Origin: Methanoculleus marisnigri
GTDB taxonomy: Archaea; Halobacteriota; Methanomicrobia; Methanomicrobiales; Methanoculleaceae
Assembly (NCBI GenBank): GCA_002503885.1
Contig: DASQ01000118.1
Coordinates: forward strand, 1 to 15,205
DNA length: 15,205 nucleotides
Reading direction: 5' to 3'
Part shown: in pieces, positions 1 through 5,804 of the stretch
Numbering within the stretch: the first letter of the stretch is position 1
How the letters are laid out: each line of letters opens with the position of its first letter
Notes under the pieces: generated by a model
Seen by the model: the letters and a program-made list of their open reading frames with translations, nothing else
What the model was told of the DNA's origin: nothing
Databases searched by the model: none
Made by a program: the position numbers and the translations under genes

Positions 1-53
1 TGGTGCAAGTGTTGTCCATGAAGCAGGAAGCGCCGCCCTTCAGGGCGGGGTAG
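1..53 (+). CDS. tnpB: TnpB / IS200-IS605 OrfB transposon nuclease, C-terminal end only (partial)
   Basis: Only the last 16 codons are inside the window. The frame ending at the TAG at 51-53 reads VQVLSMKQEAPPFRAG. A tail of the form MKQEAxxFRxG, encoded across the terminal hairpin of the element, is characteristic of TnpB (OrfB) proteins of IS200/IS605-type elements. TnpB proteins are RNA-guided nucleases related to Cas12, and their guide RNA is made from the 3' end of the gene and the flanking right end. The hairpin and the GGTAGTTCAC sequence directly after the stop support the call. The catalytic RuvC and zinc-finger parts lie to the left of the window, so it cannot be said whether the gene is intact or whether a TnpA partner exists. 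The identity rests on a short stretch, but sequence and structure agree. Confidence 0.72.
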   Translation, partial: VQVLSMKQEAPPFRAG

Positions 54-58
54 TTCAC
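33..58 (+). mobile_element. Right end of the IS200/IS605-type element (hairpin plus terminal sequence)
   Basis: CCGCCCT (33-39) and AGGGCGG (42-48) form a perfect 7-bp stem with a TC loop, or a 6-bp stem with a TTCA tetraloop. The sequence GGGTAGTTCAC follows and contains the tnpB stop. Subterminal hairpins followed by a short cleavage sequence are typical of IS200/IS605 right ends. In TnpB systems the 3' end of this region forms the scaffold of the omega RNA, and the host sequence just outside the end acts as the guide. That would place the guide at about 59-78. The exact cut position is an inference. Confidence 0.6.
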
Positions 59-475
59 CTGAAGGTCTTTCTTCTGCCATACTTCTCACCGCCGTTTCGA
101 CTGCATCCCGCATAGCGAGACACACGGCCGCCCCCATAGCTCTTGGTGAATAAAAATGTGGTTGTGCTTTAAGGAGAAAACACCCCTAATCTGGCGAGAG
201 AATGTTTAGAACAGGGGATGGCGACGGCTGCGCCGGGCGAGCTGGCCTGACCCTTCCCCGGCAGTACCTTCGACAGAGAGATCCCCCGACCCGCTCACCG
301 GCTCGATGAATCACATGCGACCTTCGGGAGGGATGAGTGGCTACGCACCGACCGGGGCGACGATATAGACTGGTAACGGGGCCGTACGCGCCGGACAATC
401 AGAGGTGAGGTTCCCTTGAACCCCGACTCTTGAAAAATGTGGGATATTCAGAATACTGTTCTTCCGGGTAAGTGC
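59..475. other. Spacer between the TnpB element and the RRM gene, no convincing gene
   Basis: No reading frame here looks like a protein. A 70-codon minus-strand frame (186-398) is rich in Arg and Pro and resembles noncoding GC-rich DNA. A TATA-like AATAAAAATG occurs at 150-159. Small hairpins are visible, for example GGTTC/GAACC at 409-422. An A5 run at 433-437 reads as a T5 tract on the minus strand, about 40 nt beyond the RRM stop, and could terminate that transcript. An untranslated RNA starting near 180 is possible but nothing recognisable supports it. Confidence 0.4.
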
Positions 476-736
476 TTAGTACCGCTGGAAGTCGCTTCTC
501 GGTCTCGGAGGCCGGGCCTCGTCGATCTTTAAGGTGCGGCCTTCAAATACTGTGTTGTTCAGGGCTTCCTTTGCTGCCTCAGCCTCTTCTGGGCTGGACA
601 TCTCAACAAACCCGAACCCTTTGCGCTCGATGACTCTGACGTCACTTACCGTCCCATACTGGCCGAATAAGTCTTTCAACTGTTCTTCATTTACCGAGTA
701 GGTGAGGTTGCCGACGTACAGCTTGCTGCTTTCCAT
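476..736 (-). CDS. Small RRM-domain RNA-binding protein
   Basis: This is an 86-residue protein made almost entirely of one RNA recognition motif. RNP2 is LYVGNL (residues 6-11) and RNP1 is KGFGFVEM (about 39-46), with the two aromatic residues of RNP1 that normally stack on RNA bases. The region ENLKDLF-like helix and the IDEARP end of strand 4 are also in place. After the RRM there is only a short basic tail (RPPRPRSDFQRY) with no Gly-rich domain. The family is widespread in bacteria such as cyanobacteria and in eukaryotes but patchy in archaea, so a bacterial origin by transfer is possible. The ATG at 736 is preceded by GAGGATC with an 8-nt gap from GAGG, which supports the start. It is monocistronic and divergent from aIF1A. 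The RNA target is unknown; stress-related or RNA-chaperone roles are the usual suggestion. Confidence 0.9.
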   Translation of the reverse strand: MESSKLYVGNLTYSVNEEQLKDLFGQYGTVSDVRVIERKGFGFVEMSSPEEAEAAKEALNNTVFEGRTLKIDEARPPRPRSDFQRY

Positions 737-768
737 TCAAAGATCCTCTTCACCCATGTACGCTCAAA

Positions 769-778
769 CCTTAATTAC
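769..778 (-). promoter_or_regulatory. Possible TATA box of the RRM gene
   Basis: On the minus strand the sequence reads GTAATTAAGG, an AT-rich block within GC-rich surroundings, 33-42 nt upstream of the ATG. Transcription would then start near 745-750 and give a very short leader that still includes the GAGG ribosome-binding site. This is inferred from position and composition only. Confidence 0.4.
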
Positions 779-1205
779 CCTTCGGAGGAAAACCCGGGCA
801 GCGGTTTGGGGGCAACTCACCCGATACGGGGACGCATTTGCTGATATACTTGCGCTTTCTAAGAGACCATTCACCGCCCTTGATCCTGGATTTTAGACCG
901 GATATCTTCTTGAACCGGGGTGCCGTCTCAGGAGTACGCTGCGTCGGGCATGGTATTCTCCGGCCAGAGGGGGGACATTGTGCATACTCTCAGGCAGGTC
1001 TCCCTCGTGCCCCTCACCGGGGGGCATATGATTTGCGGCCGGCGCCCCGCCGTATCGTCCGGGGTGCCGGAGGATAGTTCACTCTGTCGCACATAAGGGC
1101 GGGGATCACGTTGAGCAGGGTTCCCGGTCCTGATAACCCGGGAGCGCCCTGCATCTCCCGGACTCTCCCCGCCGGATCCCGGTTGCGCGGGTGTTCCCGG
1201 GACAG

Positions 1206-1215
1206 ATACTTTAAT
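1206..1215 (+). promoter_or_regulatory. Possible TATA box of the aIF1A gene
   Basis: ATACTTTAAT is the most AT-rich block in the 250 bp upstream of the gene. Archaeal transcription normally begins about 25 bp downstream, near 1238. The resulting leader of roughly 55 nt would carry the 7-bp hairpin at 1254-1276 and the extended ribosome-binding site at 1281-1289. Confidence 0.4.
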
Positions 1216-1280
1216 GGTCGCTCGGGTCATTGGTATACACCTCTAGTAAATATCAGGCGGATTGCGCCGCCGCCTGTTAT

Positions 1281-1289
1281 GGAGTTGAT
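1281..1289 (+). promoter_or_regulatory. Extended Shine-Dalgarno site that selects the CTG start
   Basis: GGAGTTGAT matches GGAGGTGAT, the full complement of the archaeal 16S rRNA 3' end, at 8 of 9 positions. It is followed by TAA and then the CTG at 1293, so the GGAG core sits 8 nt before the CTG. No ATG, GTG or TTG lies at a suitable distance in the aIF1A frame. Confidence 0.7.
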
Positions 1290-1292
1290 TAA

Positions 1293-1610
1293 CTGACGAA
1301 TACACGAGGATCACAGAACAACGAGAGTGAAGAGATCGTACGCGTACGATTACCGAAGAACCGAAACCGGGAGATATTTGCCCGGGCCGACCTGATGCTC
1401 GGGGCAAACCACATCCGTGTCCGCTGTGAGGACGGCGTCACACGCACAGGGCGCATCAAAGGCAAGATCAAGAAGCGACTCTGGATACGCGAAGGCGATC
1501 TCCTGATCGTCGTTCCCTGGAGTTTCCAGGACGAAAAATGCGATATCGTCTACCGCTACATCAGGCCCCAGGTAGACTGGCTCAAGAAGCACAACTATCT
1601 CAGCCAATAA
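1293..1610 (+). CDS. eif1A: Archaeal translation initiation factor 1A (aIF1A), apparent CTG start
   Basis: From CTG 1293 the product has 105 residues, starting (M)TNTRGSQNNESEEIVRVRLP, then REIFARADLMLGANHIRVRCEDG, RTGRIKGKIKKRLWIREGDLLIVVPW and ending in a YRYIRPQVDWLKKHNYLS tail. This is the OB-fold of aIF1A/eIF1A, which binds the A site of the small ribosomal subunit and, with aIF1, controls start-codon selection. The first ATG in frame (1395) would remove 34 residues, including the EEIVRVRLP strand that is conserved in the family. An in-frame TAA at 1290-1292 closes the frame directly before CTG, and an extended Shine-Dalgarno site has ideal spacing. ACG at 1296 is the only nearby alternative. 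The gene is convergent with the DUF2121 gene. The identity is very sure; the start codon is likely but unproven and a base-call error (ATG read as CTG) cannot be excluded. Confidence 0.93.
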   Translation: MTNTRGSQNNESEEIVRVRLPKNRNREIFARADLMLGANHIRVRCEDGVTRTGRIKGKIKKRLWIREGDLLIVVPWSFQDEKCDIVYRYIRPQVDWLKKHNYLSQ

Positions 1611-1698
1611 TTCCTGCATTTCTTTGCCGGCCTCCCGCAGGGCCCCGCACCAGAGCGGAGGTGGGCACACTCCGGGATTCCTCCTTCCCGGCGATACT

Positions 1699-2268
1699 TT
1701 ATTTCCGCGAATCCTGGTTGATGGCGTCGACCAGGTTGGCCGCGAGATCGGTATGCACCAGTATGAATGTTCTGCTCACCGACGCCGTCACGCTCGCCGT
1801 TATCTGCATGGTGAGCATGAGGAGCCGCATGGCGTCCTGAATCGTCCCTCCTTCCCACATCCCCTGGATGCACTGGTTGGCAATCCGCTTCGTAACCTCG
1901 TTTCCCAGCACCACGAAGTTGCTTGCCCTGCCCCTCTGCGTTACCCGCAGCCGGGAATCGATCGCCTCGGCGATTGCGTAACTTCCTGCCGTAGCGTACA
2001 GCCTCTTCCTGCGGGTTACCGACCCCTCCGTCTCGGTCACCTCGCCGATGAGCACCCCGCCCTGCTGCGAGACCTTGGCTTTATCGTCTCTGACCCGGAT
2101 TGTCACGCCAATCTCGTCCGCCCGCTCCGCGAGTTCGGTATCGGACGTGATTGAGCCGCTATAGAGCTCGCGTTCCAGCTCTTCGATGCAGGGATCGTCC
2201 CCCTCAAATGCGATCTCCCGCATATCCCCTGCCATCACGGTGGCCTGTCTTCCGATGAATGCGATCAC
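1699..2268 (-). CDS. DUF2121-like conserved archaeal protein with a proteasome-like N-terminus
   Basis: The frame encodes VIAFIGRQATVMAGDMREI, then EELERELYSGSI, VLIGEV, RRKRLYATAGSYAIAEAI, NFVVLGNEVTKRIANQCI and a helical C-terminus. The pattern (VIAYIG...AVMAGD.R, LYSG, GEV, FGN..TK) fits the uncharacterised archaeal family DUF2121 (MJ1548-like) from memory. The N-terminal strands resemble proteasome beta subunits and other Ntn hydrolases. The frame is open far upstream (to 2502), but that extension is Arg/Pro-rich and runs through tandem repeats, so it was rejected. GTG at 2268 is the only standard start near the conserved part, giving 189 residues. A GAGG element, however, is spaced for a start at 2275-2277, which reads TTC and is not a start codon. 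The family is sure at a moderate level; the exact start is doubtful and no function is assigned. Confidence 0.72.
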   Translation of the reverse strand: MIAFIGRQATVMAGDMREIAFEGDDPCIEELERELYSGSITSDTELAERADEIGVTIRVRDDKAKVSQQGGVLIGEVTETEGSVTRRKRLYATAGSYAIAEAIDSRLRVTQRGRASNFVVLGNEVTKRIANQCIQGMWEGGTIQDAMRLLMLTMQITASVTASVSRTFILVHTDLAANLVDAINQDSRK

Positions 2269-2305
2269 GAGAGTGAAACGAGGCCTCGCATCCGCTGACG
2301 AGGCA

Positions 2306-2540
2306 ACCCGGAAACGGGTCGCAAAGACTGGCGGGATGGCGCCGCATACTGAACGGGGGCTCAAGGCAGCTTCCCGCGAGACCCGGCGGCGGGGCCCCGC
2401 ATGAGGCGAGAGGGCTCCAGGCCGCAAACGTTGAGACCCGGAAGCGCGTTGCACGGGCCGGGGGCAGGGCCCCGCACGAAGAGCGGGGACTCCAGGCTGC
2501 ACCGGAGGCGACCCGGAAGCGGGTCTCGCGAAGAGGCGGC
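2306..2540. repeat. Degenerate GC-rich tandem repeats (75, 55, 75 bp units)
   Basis: Units start with ACCCGG at 2306, 2381, 2436 and 2511, giving spacings of 75, 55 and 75 bp. Units one and three align over their full 75 bp with substitutions only. Unit two lacks about 20 bp near its start. Shared parts are ACCCGGAA(G/A)CG, then GGGCCCCGCA or a variant, then GGGGNCTCCAGGC(A/T)GC. The first and fourth unit starts form a perfect small hairpin, ACCCG-GAAA-CGGGT and ACCCG-GAAG-CGGGT. The block fills the space between the DUF2121 gene and the glgP stop and forms the upstream region of the DUF2121 gene. Confidence 0.65.
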
Positions 2541-2595
2541 CGGCCTTCAGCCGTCCCGAAGCGCTCCCGGTAGGTCTCCGGGCACGTTACGGAGC

Positions 2596-4830
2596 TCAGT
2601 CGCTTCCGTCCCCGATTTTTCCCTGCACCCGCGGTTTCCAGACCGTCGCCCGGGGTTTCGCCGCTGCCGGAGTCCGGGCATACTCCGTCCCGGCGGCCTT
2701 CAGGAGAGACGGGTAGTAGCGGGCGATGTACTCCTTCACCATCCGGCGGGACGAGAACCGGGGGCCGTTGCTCTTGATCGACTCCTTCATCATCTTCACC
2801 CAGCCGTGGGGGACGTCGTCGATGGAGCGGTTGTAGTAGAGCGGGACGACCTCCTTCTCCAGGAGGTCGTAGATCGCCGCGGCATCGACGGCATTCCTCC
2901 CGCCGCAGGTCGTCGCCTCGTTCCCGAACGCCCAGCCGTTTCTGCCGTTATAGCCCTCGGTCCACCATCCGTCCAGGATGGAGAGGTTCAGGACCCCGTT
3001 TAACGACGCTTTCATGCCGCTCGTGCCGCTCGCTTCCATCGGGGGCAGCGGGTTGTTTAACCAGACGTCGACGCCATGCACCAGGTATCGGGCCACCTGC
3101 TCGTTGTAGTCCTCAATGAACGCGACACGCCCTCCGAACTCGGGCTGCTGCGTGTAGTGGTAGATCTGCTGGAGCACCTGCTTTCCCTCGTTGTCGGCCG
3201 GGTGGGCCTTGCCGGCGAAGACGATCTGAACGGGATACCACGGATTGTTCAGGATGCTCTTTAACCGTTCCAGGTCCTCGAAGACGAGATGCGCCCGCTT
3301 GTAGGTCGAGAACCGTCGGGCAAACCCGATCGTCAGGACGGAGGGGTTGAGGAACGCCCCCTCGGCAGCGGGGTTTTGCGCCCCGCCGCGGTGCGCGGTC
3401 CACTTTATCCGCTCCCGCTCCCGGATCCGGTTGAGGAGTTTCGCCTTCAGCCAGAGATGGACGTGCCAGAGTTCGGCGTCCGGGACCTCGTCGATGAGTT
3501 CCCATACCACCGGGTCGTCGTGCTCCGAGAGCCAGTCGGGAGAGGTCGGCCCGATGTACCGGTCGTAGAGCTCCTTCATCCGGGGGTTTAACCAGGTAGG
3601 CACATGGACGCCGTTCGTGACGTAGTCGATCGGCACCGTCGCCCGGGGCCCGGGCCACAGGCACTTCCACATATCGCAGGCGACGGCCCCGTTTGCGCGC
3701 GAGACGCCGTTGTGGTGCGCCGACGCACGCAGGGCGAACGCGGTCATGTTGAAGCCTGCCGCGGGGCTCTCCGGGTGGACTCCGAGCTGCAGGAACCTGG
3801 TCCGGTCGATGCCGAGCGCCGTGTAGTAGGTCTTGAAGTAGCGGTCGATGAGGTCGACGGGGAAGACGTCGTGGCCCGCAGGGACGGGCGTATGCGTGGT
3901 GAAGATGGACGTTGCCTGCACCTCATCGAGCGCCGCCTCGAACTCCATCCCCCGCTCGACCCGCTCCCGGACCCGCTCGAGCAGCGCAAACGCCGGGTGG
4001 CCTTCGTTTAAGTGCACCGCCGCGTATGCGATGCCGAGGGCGTGGAGCACCTTCCGGCCGCCGATGCCGAGCACGATCTCCTGCCGGAGGCGCAGATCCT
4101 GGTCGCCCGCATAGAGCCGGGACGATATGCCCCGGTTCCGGGAGTCGTTGCAGGGAATGTCCGTATCCAGGAGGTAGAGCGGTATCCTGCCGACCTGGAC
4201 TTTCCGGACGGCGACGTAGATGGGCGGGTCGATATGCGGGACGCGGACCACCAGGTCTTCGCCGTCGGAATCAAGCACCCGGGTTATGGGCGCTGCATCG
4301 CGGTCGAGCGGTTCGGTGATGCCCTCCTGCCAGCCGTCGGAGTCGATCTGCTGGTGCAGGTAGCCCTGCGAGTACAGAAAGCCGACGGCAACCATCGGGA
4401 GGCCGAGGTCGCTCGCCTCTTTTAAGTGGTCGCCGGCGAGGAACCCGAGCCCGCCCGCGTAGATGGGGAGCGAGTGATGGAGCCCGTACTCTGCTGAGAA
4501 GTAGGCGATCGTCAACGGGCGGCCGCCGGAGTACTCCTCGGAGAACCAGGTCCCGGTGGCGCTCATGTACTTCCTGAACCGGCGCAGGATGACGTCGTAG
4601 CGGTGGCAGTAGGCAGGGTTCTCCGCCGCCCGGCTCAGGAATTCGGCCGGCATCTCGCGGAGCATCCGGACCGGGTTATGGCCGCTCGCCTTCCACGCCT
4701 GCCGGTTCAACTGCTTGAAGAGTATCCGGGCCTCCGGGTTCCAGCTCCACCAGAGGTTGTATGCCAGGTCGACGAGCCCGGAGAGCCGCTCCGGGATGTG
4801 GTCGAACCGATCGTGTATGGAATTCTCCAT
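2596..4830 (-). CDS. glgP: Alpha-glucan (glycogen) phosphorylase, short GT35 type
   Basis: This 744-residue protein degrades alpha-1,4-glucan with phosphate to glucose 1-phosphate using pyridoxal phosphate. The N-terminus (FDHIPERLSGLVDLAYNLWWSWNPEA) is the DUF3417-type extension found in the short phosphorylases of archaea and bacteria such as Thermotoga. STAEYGLHHSLPIYAGGLG-like residues (about 114-131), HLNEGHPAFALLER, FTTHTPVPAGHD and the cofactor loop EASGTSGMKASLNG with PLP lysine at about 607 are all present, followed by NLSILDGWW. Length is close to the usual 700-850 residues for this type. The start ATG has a weak upstream AGGGGA and a strong TATA box. It lies about 1 kb downstream of malQ and is probably transcribed on its own. 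It would supply sugar phosphate from the polymer built by the neighbouring operon. Confidence 0.95.
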   Translation of the reverse strand: MENSIHDRFDHIPERLSGLVDLAYNLWWSWNPEARILFKQLNRQAWKASGHNPVRMLREMPAEFLSRAAENPAYCHRYDVILRRFRKYMSATGTWFSEEYSGGRPLTIAYFSAEYGLHHSLPIYAGGLGFLAGDHLKEASDLGLPMVAVGFLYSQGYLHQQIDSDGWQEGITEPLDRDAAPITRVLDSDGEDLVVRVPHIDPPIYVAVRKVQVGRIPLYLLDTDIPCNDSRNRGISSRLYAGDQDLRLRQEIVLGIGGRKVLHALGIAYAAVHLNEGHPAFALLERVRERVERGMEFEAALDEVQATSIFTTHTPVPAGHDVFPVDLIDRYFKTYYTALGIDRTRFLQLGVHPESPAAGFNMTAFALRASAHHNGVSRANGAVACDMWKCLWPGPRATVPIDYVTNGVHVPTWLNPRMKELYDRYIGPTSPDWLSEHDDPVVWELIDEVPDAELWHVHLWLKAKLLNRIRERERIKWTAHRGGAQNPAAEGAFLNPSVLTIGFARRFSTYKRAHLVFEDLERLKSILNNPWYPVQIVFAGKAHPADNEGKQVLQQIYHYTQQPEFGGRVAFIEDYNEQVARYLVHGVDVWLNNPLPPMEASGTSGMKASLNGVLNLSILDGWWTEGYNGRNGWAFGNEATTCGGRNAVDAAAIYDLLEKEVVPLYYNRSIDDVPHGWVKMMKESIKSNGPRFSSRRMVKEYIARYYPSLLKAAGTEYARTPAAAKPRATVWKPRVQGKIGDGSD

Positions 4831-4872
4831 GAATTCTGTCCCCTTTTGGATGGTGTACTGTCCATGTTTATT

Positions 4873-4882
4873 ATTATATATG
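4873..4882 (-). promoter_or_regulatory. TATA box of glgP
   Basis: On the minus strand the sequence CATATATAAT lies 43-52 nt upstream of the glgP ATG, preceded by an A-rich stretch. It fits the archaeal TATA consensus well and is the only such block in the spacer close to the gene. Transcription would start near 4850, giving a leader of about 20 nt with the AGGGGA element at 4839-4844. Confidence 0.65.
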
Positions 4883-5180
4883 TTTGCTTATTTTTGAAAT
4901 GGGCTGAAAAAACGGAAAATAGCCGCTGATATTGGGATTTCTGAGAGTGGTGTGGATCAGGGCGGCTGTCCCGGCATACGGGGTGCCGGGCATCTGCGGG
5001 ATACCCGAAAGGGGGGGAGGGGGGCCCTGGGTGCTGGAGTTGCTCGGCCATCTCCTGTGATCCCTGTCACGGGGGTGGCCAGCGCGACGGCGATGGGGGT
5101 GGGTCTGAGATGGGGGGTCAGAATTTTGTGCAGGAAATGGACGGTGAGTGTTGCCCCTTGACTGTGGTAGTTTAGAGGGC

Positions 5181-5202
5181 GATGTTCCGGAGCGGGAACA
5201 TC
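5181..5202. repeat. Perfect 8-bp hairpin GATGTTCC / GGAACATC
   Basis: The arms at 5181-5188 and 5195-5202 are exact reverse complements separated by GGAGCG. It stands at the left side of the palindrome-rich block and could be the outer hairpin of a non-autonomous element or a regulator site. No protein gene is adjacent. Confidence 0.5.
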
Positions 5203-5259
5203 ATCTGGTGCAAGTTGCAGTCGGCGAATCCTCAAAATGAGGGAAAGGCCCGATCCAGC

Positions 5260-5342
5260 GGACCGTGGGAGAATCGCCATTGGGGGCGGGGCTGACGGGG
5301 AGGGGGAGACCCCCTCCCCGCGAGGTGATATCCCCACGGTCC
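5260..5342. repeat. Nested inverted repeat able to fold into an 83-nt three-stem hairpin
   Basis: The outer arms GGACCGTGGG (5260-5269) and CCCACGGTCC (5333-5342) are exact complements. A middle stem pairs ATCGCC (5273-5278) with GGTGAT (5324-5329), with one G-T wobble. The inner stem pairs CGGGGAGGGGG (5296-5306) with CCCCCTCCCCG (5310-5320), 11 bp with an AGA loop. The left arm plus AGAATC recurs in inverted orientation at 5721-5736. Whether this is an RNA or a DNA palindrome of a mobile element cannot be told from one copy. Confidence 0.65.
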
Positions 5343-5720
5343 ACTTGCAGGGGCATGCCCGGGGCGATTCCTCGTCCCGGGTCGATGCTTCCCTATTCAT
5401 GCCCTATTCAACAGAACTGAAATTTCGTAGTTTCGCGTGAAGCAATCCAGGGTGCAGATCGGGATATGGTCCCACACAGAAGGCAGGCCGTGAGAGATGC
5501 GAAGGGCGGGAAAGGAAATTCATAGAGTTAAATGACAACGAGTACTAGGAAAAAGATGGCCGTAACCCCCACCCGAAGACCTACGGTCTTCTCAAGCTCC
5601 GGACGTCCCGTCCGTCGCACCCCGCCCGGCCTCCGGCCTCCTCCTCCGCACCTGCGGTGCTCATGCTCCGGCCCTATGGCCCATCGCACCCCGCCCCTGA
5701 GGGCGGGGGCAGTGCGTGAT

Positions 5721-5736
5721 GATTCTCCCACGGTCC
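5721..5736. repeat. Inverted partner of the 5260-5275 sequence (16 of 16 bp)
   Basis: GATTCTCCCACGGTCC here is the exact reverse complement of GGACCGTGGGAGAATC at 5260-5275. The two lie 445 bp apart and could be terminal inverted repeats of a small element, or two copies of a dispersed repeat. No clear target-site duplication is visible outside them. Confidence 0.6.
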
Positions 5737-5769
5737 AGTGTGTCGGACATTTTTTCATATACGACGGGC

Positions 5770-5804
5770 AAGGAGACCACCGGTTTCAACCGGGGGTAGT
5801 TGAC
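5770..5804 (+). mobile_element. Fossil right end of an IS200/IS605-type (TnpB-type) element
   Basis: CCGGTT (5780-5785), loop TC, AACCGG (5788-5793) followed by GGGTAGTTGAC has the same build as the element at 33-58: stem, TC loop, stem, then GGGTAGTT(C/G)AC. The frame ending at the TAG at 5797-5799 reads KETTGFNRG, which resembles the C-terminal tail of TnpB proteins. No TnpB-like residues are seen further upstream in that frame, so only the end remains, as in non-autonomous palindrome-associated elements. Confidence 0.45.

Larger units (their letters stand above)
779..1292. other. GC-rich spacer with several hairpins upstream of aIF1A
   Basis: No protein-like frame is seen in about 510 bp. 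Several clear stem-loops occur: TGCCCC/GGGGCA (1008-1013 with 1021-1026); GCAGGG-TCCCGG paired with CCGGGA-CCCTGC (1115-1127 with 1138-1152), a 12-bp two-part stem; TCCCGG/CCGGGA around 1176-1203; and CAGGCGG/CCGCCTG (1254-1260 with 1270-1276) ending 4 nt before the aIF1A ribosome-binding site. A TATA-like ATACTTTAAT at 1206-1215 could start the aIF1A transcript near 1240, leaving a leader of about 50 nt that contains only the last hairpin. No tRNA, RNase P or SRP RNA signature was recognised. Confidence 0.5.

Noticed and set aside
186..398. Minus-strand 70-codon frame downstream of the RRM gene
   Set aside because: Arg/Pro-rich with no recognisable pattern and no convincing start signal.
783..805. 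GGAGGAAAACCCGGGC resembling the start of RNase P RNA
   Set aside because: The remaining universally conserved RNase P elements could not be found downstream, so the likeness is taken as chance.
928..1230. Minus-strand 100-codon frame between the RRM and aIF1A genes
   Set aside because: Composition is that of noncoding GC-rich DNA, no motif or ribosome-binding site is evident, and hairpins run through it.
2269..2502. N-terminal extension of the DUF2121 frame to an ATG at 2502
   Set aside because: It translates the tandem repeat block into Arg/Pro/Ala-rich sequence, and family members begin at the VIAFIG strand.
2306..2540. Possible CRISPR array
   Set aside because: The units are degenerate, of uneven length (75 and 55 bp) and have no short conserved repeat separated by unique spacers; no cas genes are present.
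5205..5220. TGGTGCAAGTTGCAG resembling the first bases of the window (TnpB C-terminal region)
   Set aside because: Only about ten bases match and the frame that follows does not give a TnpB tail, so it is not counted as another element copy.
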